From assembly GCA_026168455.1 (NCBI GenBank), contig CM047425.1, positions 26,033,058 through 26,097,057 of the forward strand: a stretch of 64,000 nucleotides of DNA, written 5' to 3'. Under the pieces are notes generated by a model. It saw nothing but the letters and a program-made list of their open reading frames with translations. It ran no database searches and was not told where the DNA came from. Every line of letters starts with the position of its first letter. The first letter of the stretch is position 1. Positions 1 through 10,492 of the stretch are shown one piece after another. A program made the translations under genes and the position numbers. This stretch comes from Theocolax elegans. Its lineage: Eukaryota; Arthropoda; Insecta; Hymenoptera; Cerocephalidae.

Positions 1-376
1 TTATTTATTTATTTATTGTTCTCGCTGCCCACATGCGTCTTATTTGTAATAATTGTTTTGTGTACGAATTACAATATACCCTGTATATATGTATACAGGG
101 TGTTCTGAAATTCATTCCGTTAATTTTGCACACATATAAAATTCAAAATTCTAAACAACTTTTCTATTAGACAAATTTTGATTTGGAGCTTGCTTATTAA
201 GTTATTGTTAGTTATACATTATTATTTTGAGCCAATCAGAGTACGGCAGCCGGCGATGGGCGGTGCAGTGAGACCGAAAGCGATGCGTGGAGAGGGGAAG
301 ACGAGATCGAAAACGTAAACAAACTCTCATATTGGTCGATTCATTTATTGAACACGTTAATATGCGACAAATTTAA
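1..376. other. AT-rich flank, no gene seen
   Basis: A short (TTTA)n run opens the window (1-16). The rest is AT-rich except for a GC-richer patch near 240-310. I see no coding frame or recognisable repeat end that I can name. Confidence 0.5.
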
Positions 377-466
377 CCCCATCAGCACATAATGTCTTAA
401 AAACTTTTAATTACGTTGCGGCTAAAACTTTTAAACGTTAGAATTTAATACTTGAACAACGTTTGA
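377..466 (+). repeat. Left arm of 90-bp inverted repeat
   Basis: Begins CCCCATCAGCAC and runs through GTTGCGGCTAAAAC to TTGAACAACGTTTGA. It matches the reverse complement of 3385-3474 with a few mismatches and small indels. Confidence 0.8.
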
Positions 467-884
467 ACTACGTTTAAATTTGGTTAAAATGTCCTCTTTA
501 ATTTTAGGAAAGTAATATTTTTTAACGTATTTCAAACGTATTTTTAACGTTGGATAAACAGAATTATCCGATGTATATTATAATGGAGCATGCGCAGTTG
601 TTACTTATCAATTATAGCTATGCGCCAGTTTTGGCGGGACGCTTGCCTCGTGCGGACGTGTTCGTGTGCTCTCGGTGTTTTTTTTCTCCTTTTTAGTGTT
701 ATATCACAGTGATTGTATCAGTTTCTTGTGTTCGCACACGTTTCTCACGCGTACGCGCTTTTTTTCTCCTGTTTTTCTTCCTCTTTTCTCATTCTTGTTG
801 CTGCTCTATTTATCTTCTCTTACTCTGCCCCCTCCGCCTAACCTCGCTTTGGCGCCAGGGGGACCTTAACTGTCACGTTCTTCG

Positions 885-2581
885 ATGGATTCTCCGGCCT
901 CTTCCATACCCCTTGATCCACCCACTAACTCTACTATGTCCTCTCCCATAATCCCAAATCCTCCAAACCCCACAATTTCTAACATCCTTTTCAATTCCTC
1001 TCCTACCCCCCTAACCTATCTCCCTCCTTCCCTCCCCCATCCTCTTCCTCCCTTCCTTTCTCAGGCTTACCTACTCCCACCCTCTCTGCTTCCCCAAGCG
1101 AAATGAACGCTGCTGCACTCTCCTCACTTGGCTTCAAACCCCTCCCGAATTCAATCTCTCACAGTCTGAAGCGTCCTCCAACATAGATTACACTCCTGCC
1201 TCCCTGAAGAGAAGTCTCTCTCTCTCGCTTAAGGTCCACTTCCCCCCCAGCTACCTCTCACGCTTCAAGAAGGACTCTCCTCGCAGTTCTGGCTCTGTTG
1301 CTGGCGTCAACCCGTCATCATCACGCGCCACCTCTACTCCAGCCAAACGGACCTCTCTTGGCTCCGGATCAGGACTTTCTGCGACTTCTTCAGGGTCCTG
1401 TTCAAAGACTCCCCTCTTGGCAGGCTCCCAGCTCTCCTCTGACAACACCAGCGTGGAAATCAACAGCTCGCCTCCCGTTATCTCTTCTAAAGTGACCAAG
1501 TCTCACGTTTACTCTTCGCATAATCAAGGTCCTTTTGTGGCTTTCGCTGAGGCCATTCAGCCAAATCTGGTTAATGGCCATCTTCATCCCACCACGGTTG
1601 GGGGCTCCAAATATCAAGGTAACATTCTCAAAGACCGCCTCTTCGCTAACAACCTTCTACTTGATCCAACCTTTGCTGCCTACAACCTACGCTTCTCTAT
1701 TCCTTCACATCATCTCAACAGACAAGCTATCATCCGTGACGTTCCCCTCGAAATCCCTGACTCTTCCATTTTGAGCGAAGCTGGAAGACTCTAATGAAGA
1801 GTTTCTACCCCGGACAATTCCACCAAGCTTATCCCCTCCAGAAGTTCGCCTCACTTTTGATGACCAACAGCTACCTGATTACGTCCATTTATATTACGTT
1901 AGCTATCTCATTCACCTATACGTTCAACCCGTAAAAATGTGTTTCAATTGTTTTAGGTACGGCCACCTCAAAGCTCAATGTAGGAGCAAGTCTATTTGTG
2001 ATAGATGTGGTAAATTTGCTTACTCTTCTTCCGAGATTTGCCTCTGCATTGACACTCAGCCCATCTGCGTGAACTGCAACCAGAACCATCTGCCCAGGGA
2101 CAAATCCTGCCCCGAGTGGCAGTTTGAACTTAATGTTCGCACTTTTGCTGCTTCCCACAACCTTTCTCTCACCGATGCTCACTCCCACTTGCTTCGTTCC
2201 AATCCTCCTTCTCACAACTCCAGATCTAGCCACAGATCTAAACCCTCTCATCATTCCTCTGCCTCGACACCATCTTTTAACTCTTTTAACTCTTTTCCCA
2301 TCCAATCTCGGCCAACCTCTTCCCCTCCTCCTCTCCTCTCGTCACCTTTGCCCCCCTCTCCATCCTCGACCCCTTCCTATGCATCCCTTGCGCGTTCCTT
2401 CAGGTCTCTCCTTTCCTCTGCCTCACAACCTTCACGCTCCAAAAACGTATCGTCCTCCACTCCATCTACTCATCGCAATTTCTTACCCTCTCAAAAGGCT
2501 CCATCTCCATCTCCCCCCTCGTCTTTCCAATCACTCTTCTACTCAAACTTCAGAACACAACCAGTACCTGATCTATCCTAA
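885..2581 (+). pseudogene. LINE ORF1 (gag-like, zinc knuckles), broken
   Basis: This is the remains of the nucleic-acid-binding ORF1 protein of an I/Jockey-superfamily LINE, which coats element RNA before retrotransposition. The frame is split into pieces at about 885-1106, 1417-1794 and 1937-2581. The last piece carries Cys-rich knuckles starting at its second residue: CFNCFRYGHLKAQC, then a CDRCGKF motif, then CVNCNQNHLPRDKSC, followed by a Ser/Pro-rich tail. Early parts are Pro/Ser rich, which is usual for the N-terminus of such proteins. Several frameshifts make it non-functional. The family assignment rests on the knuckle spacing and on the downstream endonuclease. Confidence 0.7.
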
Positions 2582-2779
2582 TGGCCGTTCTTCGCCGTAT
2601 TCCTCCCCTCAACTCCCCTCTTATGATGCCTCATCTTTTCTCTCTCATTCCCTCAAGCCTACCCCTGACCAGGGTGCTTCCCTAAGATTTCTGCTGCCTC
2701 TTCTCTCCTCTGCTGGCTTCCACTCCATAGCTTCCCAAATTCGATCGATTATTTCTCCTCTCTCTCTCTCTCGCTCCCA

Positions 2780-3405
2780 CTATGGCTCCGTCCCTTCAAC
2801 CTAGAAACCTTCGCATTGTTTAATGGAAACTGCCTGTCCTTCAGACAGCGCAAAGTCCATCTACAAGAGATTTCTAAGGACTATGATCTGACTCTCCTCT
2901 GCGAAACATGGTTAAATCCCTCTGATAATGTGTCGCTTAAAGGTTTTGTCATCATTCGGAATGACAGACCTGCGGGCAGAGGTGGCGGCACGGCCATTTG
3001 TGTTCGGAACAGCGTTCCCTTTAGTATTGTTAATACCTACAATTTTGCTAACAACCTTGAATCCACTGCCATCTCCATTCCTACTTCCCAAGGAGAACTC
3101 CTCGTCGTTTCTGCATGCAGACCTCCTAACTCTCCCTTCAACTTTACCCACCTCAACAAATTTTTAAACTCATTCTCCTCTTCTAAATCCATCATTTCTA
3201 GCTGGCGACTTCAATTGCCAACCCTGCCTAGGGCAGTAGCTTCATCTGCAGTCTAGGTGACCACCTCCTCTCTTCCTTTTCTGATCACAACCTTCTTCCC
3301 ATCAACTCAGGTTCCCCTACCTATCTTAACAGGCGCAATCCTTCGAATCCCTCTTGCATCGACCTCACTTTTGTGTCCCCTCATCAAACGTTGTTCAAGT
3401 ATTAA
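2780..3405 (+). pseudogene. LINE ORF2 N-terminus (AP-like endonuclease), truncated
   Basis: The longest open piece (2816-3256) shows the N-terminal half of an exonuclease-endonuclease-phosphatase domain as found in LINE ORF2: NGNCLSFRQRK, then LLCETWLNPSD, then GRGGGTAICV. A later frame holds SCIDLTFVSP (about 3350-3385), the motif that lies near the end of this domain. Reverse transcriptase is absent, because the sequence runs into the right inverted repeat at 3385. At least one frameshift lies near 3240, so it is dead. Confidence 0.75.
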
Positions 3406-3474
3406 ATTCTAACGTTTAAAGGTTTTAGCCGCAACGTAATTTAAACCTTTTTAAGACATTGCGTGCTGATAGGG
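3385..3474 (-). repeat. Right arm of 90-bp inverted repeat
   Basis: Reverse complement of 377-466, ending GTGCTGATAGGG on the plus strand. It directly abuts the truncated endonuclease frame of the LINE piece. Confidence 0.8.
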
Positions 3475-3882
3475 AAGAGAATCGAGAGATTGAAAAATGG
3501 CCGATAAGCAAATGTCAAGCCTTATTATTTAATTATTTAATTGCTTTACGCATTTCAAATAATTTATTAATTAATAAATTAATACCAAGGATATCTTAGA
3601 AACCACTTCATCGAATAAACTGAAATTTAACAATAATTATTTTAATCCATTTAAATGAAACAGAATTTAGTAATATTATATTCGAAATGTTAATGTTAAT
3701 TATCATATTAAAAAACTAATTATTTAGCTGTTTATTACACAATTTTTTAATTTTTCTGAATAACTTTTCGAAAAGTTACTAGTTAAAATATTAGTATACT
3801 CGATAAAATGGTTCCTGGGATATCCTGTCCATTATGGGAAAAAATCAGGATATAGAGTCTCTTATAATTAATTAAAGTAGTA
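3475..3882. other. AT-rich, nothing identified
   Basis: Low-complexity AT-rich DNA with a small hairpin around TATCCTG and CAGGATA near 3820-3853. No frame or repeat end recognised. Confidence 0.4.
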
Positions 3883-3990
3883 TCTTAGTAGAAATCTGAC
3901 AATAAATGTAACATTTTTAAGTCAGAAAATGCCCAACTAATGACAAAATTATAGTTTTTTTTAATCTTAAATGTTGAATTTTTACTAGGG
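3883..3990. mobile_element. MITE, CCCTAG-TIR family (copy 1)
   Basis: The left end reads TTAGTAGAAATCTGAC and the right end TTTTTACTAGGG. The body matches the reverse complement of the element at 6315-6453, with an internal deletion. Confidence 0.65.
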
Positions 3991-4511
3991 TTATGCTACA
4001 CATAAATTGTCCAAAAAAATTAAATTAAAAGTTAATAATAATTTAATTTGTTTAAAAAATTAATAAAAGTTTTCAATTGTTATGAAAAAATTATTTGTTA
4101 ATAATATTGAATTGTTTTTTCAATTTTAACCCAGGCTTGTCCCCTTAATAAAATAGATATGGGTGATTTCATGACAAGTGTACATAAATTTTGAAATGGC
4201 TCATGTTTTTTAGATAGACTAAAAATATAATAAACTGCAAGAAATTTTAATCCAAAATATTAATTTGTATCAGAGTTATATGCATGTTGTAACAACAGTT
4301 TTTCCTTTTTTCATTTTTCACCATATACCTTAAAATACCTCAAACTAGGTCAACTTTTTGTATTACATATTAAATGGGAAAAAGATTGAAATGCTCAATA
4401 TAATTGTTTACCATTTTTACAAATACCTAATTTGCAGTAATGAAATTGGCTATCAAGGCTCATTTTGTTAATTTTGATTTTGGACTGTACGACAGCATCG
4501 AAATTCTTTGT
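3991..4511. other. AT-rich, nothing identified
   Basis: No frame, repeat end or RNA motif that I can support. Confidence 0.4.
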
Positions 4512-4590
4512 GAGGCCTGCGATGGCTCGGTCGGTAGGGCATCGTGCTCGTAATCTGGAGGTCCCAGGCTCGATTCTCGACCCTGGCCGA
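4512..4590 (+). repeat. tRNA-derived (SINE-like) sequence
   Basis: A-box-like TGGCTCGGTCGGTAGGGC at about 4523-4540 and B-box-like GGCTCGATTCT at about 4567-4577 are spaced as in a tRNA. The anticodon-loop position reads CTCGTAA. Acceptor-stem pairing is poor, so this is a tRNA-derived repeat, not a working tRNA. The sequence to about 4680 may be its tail. Confidence 0.55.
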
Positions 4591-5070
4591 TTGATACAAG
4601 CACCACTGGGGAATGTATTTTCATCAAGTGCTTTCTTAACAAAGACATCGTATAACCTCCGTCGCTGATTAGCACTCATTTAGGAGCATAAAAAGCTAGT
4701 GGAAATAGAAAATGTAAAAAAGTGTAAAAAAAATTATAAAAAAAGTGTAAAATAATAATAGAAGAAAGGTCAGAATTTGGACGTAAATAACTGTTTCACA
4801 AGATTTTTTTACAGTTATGTACGACTTTTTATAGTTTCTTACTGTAATTTTCAGTTATTTACATTTTCTGAAATTAAAATATGGATGTAAAGAAAAATGT
4901 ATTTACATCGTTTTTCAGTTATTTATAATTATTAAATGTTACTCACATTTTTTTAAATGGAAAATAATTGGCAGTAAACACTTAAATATAAATAACTAAT
5001 ATTTACGGTTATGTCCAGTTATTAAGAGTTTTTTTACAATTATTTACATTTTGTGAGTTAAGTAGATAAT

Positions 5071-5354
5071 TAGAAATTCTAACCCAGAAGAATAAATTCT
5101 AGATATAATTAGCAACGAATGTTACATATAATGTTCTATAGTAAAAGTTGATAGATTTTCAGTTAAATAGCGGTAAACCCAGCTGGAGTTGAAAAAACTA
5201 AAAAAAATTCACTTTTTAAGATTAGAATAACTTTTTAGCAAATAAATTCCAATACCTAAAAAATTTTTTCTGTATTCGGAAAAACATTTGCAATTTGTAC
5301 CCAAAATTTGGTGCATTTTAAAATTTTGATCGGACACTTCACGTGGAATACCTC
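5071..5354. repeat. Single arm of GGGGTATTCCACGTG fold-back family
   Basis: Closely matches the right arm of the palindrome at 59630-60625, from TAGAAATTCTAACCC to CTTCACGTGGAATACC. The other arm is missing. Confidence 0.75.
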
Positions 5355-5560
5355 ATTTATATACATTTATATACGTTTTCAAGATGTAAGAAAAAAATAA
5401 AATAAATTTTTTTAATTTACAATTTGCAGTATCTTCTACATATGTAGGAGCTTTCTGTAAAAAGTTCGTTCCCCTTTGGGATACCCACTTAAAATTTATA
5501 AGTATATATTCTACTTAGACTTTATAAGGACGAAAGGAAGCAATAATAGTAGTAAGAAGA

Positions 5561-5637
5561 GTCCGTGGCTGAGTGGTAAGAGTCGACCCTAGCTCATGAG
5601 GGCATGGGTTCAATTCCCGATGGAATCGATTTTTTTT
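5561..5637 (+). repeat. tRNA-like unit with poly-T stop
   Basis: A-box-like TGGCTGAGTGGTAAGAGTC and B-box GGGTTCAATTCCC are followed at once by a run of eight T, the usual RNA polymerase III terminator. The acceptor arm does not pair, so a mature tRNA is unlikely; pol III transcription is possible. Confidence 0.5.
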
Positions 5638-6314
5638 AATTATTAATCAGATTTAGTTTATATAATAAATAGTTGTTTAATATTTTAATTCAATTAATTA
5701 TTTAGATGTAAAGTTCTGTATTTTTATTTTACTATAAAGATTTTTATGAAAATGTTAATAATTGTAAACAACTGTTAATAACTGTAAACAACTGCTAATA
5801 TACAGCTGTTAAAAGTGGATAATTGTTATTTTCAATATTTGTAAACGACTGTAAAAAATTGTAAAGTGTTGAAAATCTATATATAAATAGAATGAAACTG
5901 CAAGAAACTATTAATAGACGTAACAATCTGTAAATAATTATTATTACAAAATTATTACAAATATTTTATAAGATGTAAGTTACTGCAAAAAACTAAAAAT
6001 AACTGTAAAGTATGGTAAAAAGCTATTTATGACTGTAAACATTGGAAATATACTGTTACTTATGTCCCAAATCCGACCTTTTTTATACAAATATTAACAG
6101 TTTTTTTACAATATTTTATTCATTATTCAAACCATATTTCACAATTTTTTACAGTTTTTTACATTTATTTTTTCCACTAGGGTAGAACGAGTTTTTTTAT
6201 TTATTAAAACTAAATACTTATATTTTTTAAATATCTCCGTCGCTGTTTATTACCATGTTGGAAACACGAACACAGTGACGTTAATAAAATAAAGTGAAAT
6301 ATTTATTATTATAT

Positions 6315-6453
6315 CCCTAGTAGAAATTTAACATTTGAAAATTAAATAAAACTCGAATTTTGCCATTAATCGTGCACTTTTTGGGTATTTTATGACACTT
6401 GGCCAATTTTTGGCTTAAAAAACGTTACATTTGTAATCAGATTTCTACTAGGG
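6315..6453. mobile_element. MITE, CCCTAG-TIR family (copy 2)
   Basis: Ends CCCTAGTAGAAAT and ATTTCTACTAGGG are 13-bp perfect inverted repeats around a 139-bp non-coding body. Same family as 3883-3990, in the opposite orientation. Confidence 0.75.
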
Positions 6454-7619
6454 ATACTTTTTATATATTTATATATTTATATAAAATTTAGAATAAAAAA
6501 ACGTGATTGTTTTCTTTTAAATTTTATATGTTTTGTATAAAATACTGTTAGATTATAGAATATGTTATTCTATATAAACTTTTTATAGATAAACGCACAT
6601 TAGACTGGCGAATATAATACGAATAGTCTTGACGCACGGATTACGGTGAAAATCCGGCACTACGAAATGTTACTCCGATCCTGAATTTATATGAGGTATT
6701 AGGTACGAACTGGTTCTTTATGAGACATACGTGACGATCCTTAGAAAATTTTGTGATACCCAGTAGACTTTAAGTGTAGGGTTTAGGATGCAATTGATTC
6801 ATATCCAATGGGGCTGCCTAATTTGCAGTCAATACACGCTGCGGTCTAGTTTAATACATGCATTATGCATTAAATTATTACATAAATTTTGCTAGTTCTC
6901 TATTTATTACATTACATATTAAATATATTTTTATAATTTTAGAATAATATCGTAAAATCTAAAGCATAAAATTTATATAGCCTCAGTTTTAAAATATTAC
7001 ATATTTATTTATCATAATTAAATTTTTACGGTTATATTATTATAATACGACAATTTAAAGAATATAGTATAAACACATAAAGACATAGAATATTAAATAT
7101 TACCACTACAATTGTGTAATTCATATTAACTTGGAAACGTACTTAATTGTATTTTCTGTTACTTGCAAATACTTATAAAATTTAAATTAATAAAAAATTT
7201 GAAAATGAAAATATGTGATAATTTAACAAATACAATTTTAAAATTTAACCAATATATCTAAATATATTTAAATCGTTATCATTAAATCATAGATCAACTT
7301 ATTTGATACCAAAAAGCTGTTTATAAGTTTATTAATTAATTATAATATATTTCTCTGTTTTAATAAATATATTTTAAATCATAAATTTCGTATCTATATT
7401 TGATGACATTAAACATATTTAGAATACTTGCAAAATGAAAACTTTAATTATAACTTGACGATGAGATCACATGTATAATGAAATAAGATATATGTAATTT
7501 TAAAAATTAGTATTTAAATTACTTTCTATACGTTTAGAAGACTTATTCCAGAAGATGACTTCAATTTAAAAATTTTTAAGTTTTAATTACAAGTTTCTTT
7601 ACTTGATTTGTACAATATT
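6454..7619. other. AT-rich, nothing identified
   Basis: More than 1 kb of very AT-rich DNA without a frame of note. A slightly richer patch at 6600-6850 has no recognisable similarity to the other repeats here. Confidence 0.4.
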
Positions 7620-7676
7620 ACAAAGGGAAATACTTGACCTCCGGGAAACGGATATTATTCTAAACTTGATATGTCT
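7620..7676. mobile_element. Terminus of ACAAGGG-TIR transposon (fragment)
   Basis: ACAAAGGGAAATACTTGACC and CGGGAAACGGAT match the termini of the element at 30731-33450 and of the MITE at 42292-42437. It is cut short by the next MITE. Confidence 0.6.
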
Positions 7677-7679
7677 TTT

Positions 7680-8090
7680 CCCACACAGCACAGAATATTA
7701 CGTCAATACTACGGAAATATTTCATATTAAGATTCCGAATATTACAATAATATTAGAATGAAAGATTACTGAAATATTGTTATGTCCGCGAATTTCTTAC
7801 TTTGTAATATTCCACGAAATATTACAATAATATTATTGTAATATTTCAGTGTAATATTTTAAGAAATATTTGATAATACTGAAATATTACCATAATATTT
7901 CTAGAATATTTTAATGAAATTTTTAAGAAATATATCTGAAATATTAATGAAATATTTAAAATACTTACTTCAATAGGTGTAGTGAAATATTACAGTATTA
8001 TTTTCGCAAAATATAACAGAAATATTGCATGAAATATTTACAAAATAATGTTAAAATATTTCAATTAATTGAATTTTTTAACTTAACTAT
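7680..8090. mobile_element. MITE of CCCACACAGCA family, GAAATATT array
   Basis: Starts CCCACACAGCACAGAATATT. The body is a dense array of GAAATATTAC and its complement. The opposite terminus (GCTGTGTGGG) is seen in the related copy ending at 31309. The far end of this copy is not clear. Confidence 0.5.
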
Positions 8091-8261
8091 TTGCAATCCC
8101 AAGAGCCATGCTATTGATTTATATTTATTAAGTTGTGACATCCCAAACGCGATACACAGAAATTAAAATGTCTATCTCAGTTAAATAGCGTAAAGAATAT
8201 GACTACATAAGCTAACACTAACGATTAGCTAATGTAAACATGCCAAACTATCCCGTATAAG

Positions 8262-8335
8262 GGAATGAGATAGCTCTGCGGTAAAATCTCTGACTGCCAC
8301 GCGCTATGACGGGGTTCGATTCCCGGCGAGGGCAG
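8262..8335 (+). repeat. tRNA-Gly(GCC)-derived unit, left arm
   Basis: A-box-like TAGCTCTGCGGTAAAATCTC, anticodon-region CTGCCACGCG as in Gly-GCC tRNAs, and B-box GGGGTTCGATTCCCGG, followed by T8. The anticodon stem is degenerate, so it is probably a tRNA-derived repeat. Confidence 0.5.
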
Positions 8336-9174
8336 ATTTTTTTTATTTCACATTAATGTTTAAAGAATTAGTTTAAACATGAAAAAGTGAAAAATTGTAA
8401 AATTTATAATTTTATAAATTTTTTTATACATTTGCCAGTTTTGCTCTGAATATGATTGCGATACGACCAAAACTGACAAAGATGCTAATAATTACTATAT
8501 AAAACAATTGTTATAAATTATTAAAATCTATTTTAATATTTCATGTGTAATAATAATAAGATACTAAATTTAAAATTATTGTTTACTGCAATTTACAGTG
8601 AAAATTGACATTAGGCCAATGTTCAATGAGATTATAAGTTTTACAATAAACCAAGACTTGCGTATAGATTAAGCGTCTTGTAAAACTTATACCGTTTCTA
8701 TTATAATTAAACAATATAATAACTAATATATTTATAACGCAAAACAAAGTACATTGAGATCAACGACATCTCAGGCTACCAATACAGATACGTCGACGCA
8801 TGTACGTGAGACGGCCTATTGTGAGGGAAGCAAAAGCCTAAGAAAGATCAAGCCGATCCCACCTCAACGGAAAAGTTTCCCCCACTACTGCTAACCACCA
8901 AGCCTGGATAAAAACAACAGCTCTCGCTGCCTCGGCAGCATTTTCGTCGTGAACAACGACGGGTTTAAGCGGCCACACCGCATTGATAGAGCCCGTGTGA
9001 CACTCTATGAATTTATTAATTGCATGACTCCCCGAGTGAGTCGATGTAAGGAAGCTATATCTCCCAAATAAATAAATAGCTAAATGTTATTACTCTGTTA
9101 ATAACGTATTACAATCATTTCATAAAACCGTATAAAGTATAAATAATAAATGCTTGTGGGGATAGTTAGCCTAT

Positions 9175-9280
9175 TAAGTCTAAAGGAATCGCAGTACCAT
9201 TCATAAGATGACGCGCGAGAAGAGAATTTGTTTTCTCTTCGAACTACATCATTGAATGGATATTGGGATCTTTAGACTTA
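9175..9280. promoter_or_regulatory. Long imperfect hairpin in LTR/leader
   Basis: TAAGTCTAAAG pairs with CTTTAGACTTA at the base. CCATTCA pairs with TGAATGG, GATG with CATC, and AAGAGAA with TTCTCTT near the apex. Present in both palindrome arms. Confidence 0.6.
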
Positions 9281-9297
9281 AATTGTTAAACTGTTAT

Positions 9298-9356
9298 AAC
9301 TCACGTGGTAACGCATGACAAGAAAATTTGGTTTCTCTTCGACCTACGTTACTGGG
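9298..9356. promoter_or_regulatory. Second, related hairpin in LTR/leader
   Basis: GTAACG pairs with CGTTAC and CAAGAAA with TTTCTCTT. The apex resembles the first hairpin (ATTTG then TTTCTCTTCGA), suggesting duplication of one structured unit. Confidence 0.5.
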
Positions 9357-9555
9357 TTAAAACGGGACTACAATTATGGGCAACGCTCATCCATTACAAG
9401 TATTAACGATGAAATGCTCATTTGTCACTCGGTTGTTGGATGGGAACGTTTCCCTACCCAGCACGGAGTGGTGAATTAATAAAAATGAAATTTAAAGACA
9501 TAATTTCAATTTTATAATTTATTATGCGACAAAACAGGACCGTCACATAATAAAA

Positions 9556-9573
9556 TGGCGCTCGGACAGGGAC
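9556..9573 (+). promoter_or_regulatory. Primer-binding site, lysine-tRNA type (left arm)
   Basis: TGGCGCTCGGACAGGGAC follows the presumed LTR end. It matches the primer site complementary to tRNA-Lys(UUU) at all but two positions. Minus-strand cDNA synthesis would start here. Confidence 0.7.
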
Positions 9574-9877
9574 ATGATACAAAAGAAAAGCTCAATTGAA
9601 TAAGATACTAATGTATCCAACCAAGGTTTGTAAATTTTGTTCCAAAATAAAAACCCTTTTTTCTTGGAACATTCAATCTTACGCGCTAAAAAAGCAGTAT
9701 TGGTTAAAATATAGCATATATTTTTTTCAAAAATGTCCTAATTTACATATGATATAACGAGAAACATTTTTTTTTGGAAACATTAATGGCTAGACAAAAT
9801 TGAGAAAAACGGTATGGTTGACTATACTAAGTAAAAAGTAAAATTTTTTTTTAATTGTTAACCATTTATACTACATT
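9574..9877. other. Leader of Gypsy element 1
   Basis: AT-rich untranslated leader between primer site and first ORF. Nothing else recognised. Confidence 0.5.
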
Positions 9878-10258
9878 ATGATTGATCAAAATAGAAGCAA
9901 TCACTTCAATGAAATCCACTCAAATCATTTGTTCGACATAGGCGGACAAGTTACGTTGTTAAGCGAAAATTTAGAAAATAATAACGAATGTATTTCTGAT
10001 TTGCAAGAAGATGTTAATGAAGTTCGCTACGAAATTAAAAATTTAAATATTGTAATAGACGATTTGATAGCGGAAAATAAAAGTTTAAAATCAAAGAATT
10101 TAAAGCTTGAAAAACAAGTCAAAGTGTTGGAACTTGATGTATTAGACTACCTGAGAAGATTACGGTGTCAAAATGTTAATTTTCATCAGCGAGTAACTTT
10201 AATTGAAGATTTTATTACGAACGTAATGATTAACGACTTTCAAAAAATTAAACATTAA
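9878..10258 (+). CDS. Small coiled-coil ORF upstream of gag (126 aa)
   Basis: An intact 126-residue frame starting at an ATG, between leader and gag. The central part (about residues 25-105) is rich in Leu, Glu, Lys and Asn with heptad-like spacing (LEKQVKVLELDVLDYLRRL), a predicted coiled coil. No enzyme or zinc motif is seen. Gypsy elements normally place gag first, so this is an extra ORF of unknown role. It may be a self-assembling or gag-associated protein, or a split N-terminal gag piece. The mirror copy at 17320-17697 is also open but differs near its N-terminus. Confidence 0.6.
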   Translation: MIDQNRSNHFNEIHSNHLFDIGGQVTLLSENLENNNECISDLQEDVNEVRYEIKNLNIVIDDLIAENKSLKSKNLKLEKQVKVLELDVLDYLRRLRCQNVNFHQRVTLIEDFITNVMINDFQKIKH

Positions 10259-10492
10259 GGATTAATACTTAGGTCTATTTTCAGTCATTTATTTATGATA
10301 GATGAATTAAAATGCAAACAAAAATGATATAAAAAACCATGAAAATAGATAAATTTATTAAGAACAAATAAAAAGTATATTAATATTTATAACGAATAAA
10401 TATCCAAACTAAGCGCGTTTCTAAGTTGTTAAAAAATTAACCAAACGTAAACAAATTATAAAATTATCCACTAATTGAGACCACATTACAAA

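Larger units (their letters stand above)
377..3474 (+). mobile_element. Composite: LINE 5' part framed by inverted repeats
   Basis: The ends at 377-466 and 3385-3474 are inverted copies of one another, starting CCCCATCAGCAC on the left and, read inward on the other strand, CCCTATCAGCAC on the right. Between them lie a GC-rich 5'-UTR-like stretch, a zinc-knuckle ORF1 and the first part of an endonuclease of an I/Jockey-type LINE. The LINE stops inside the endonuclease right where the right repeat begins. I see no clear target-site duplication. It is either a DNA-transposon shell with a captured LINE piece or a LINE fragment caught between two MITE copies. Confidence 0.6.
4695..6182. mobile_element. 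TIR element filled with ACTGTAAA-type motifs
   Basis: The left end GCTAGTGGAAATAGAAAATG and the right end CATTTATTTTTTCCACTAGG are inverted copies (about 45 bp recognisable). Subterminal blocks GGTCAGAATTTGGAC and GTCCCAAATCCGACC also pair. The body is a degenerate array of ACTGTAAATAACTG-like units on both strands with no ORF. A fold-back arm (5071-5354) and a tRNA-like unit (5561-5637) sit inside it. Confidence 0.6.
8820..9555 (+). repeat. Putative 5' LTR of Gypsy element 1 (left arm)
   Basis: This region lies just upstream of a lysine-tRNA-like primer site and has LTR hallmarks: a TATA-like GGATAAAAACA near 8907, an AATAAATAAA cluster near 9067, and TG near 8820. The boundaries are tentative, because no second LTR in direct orientation exists to align. 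It holds two long hairpins downstream of the poly(A) signals. Confidence 0.5.

Noticed and set aside
8262..8335. A genuine tRNA-Gly gene
   Set aside because: B-box and anticodon region look right, but the anticodon stem is not properly paired.
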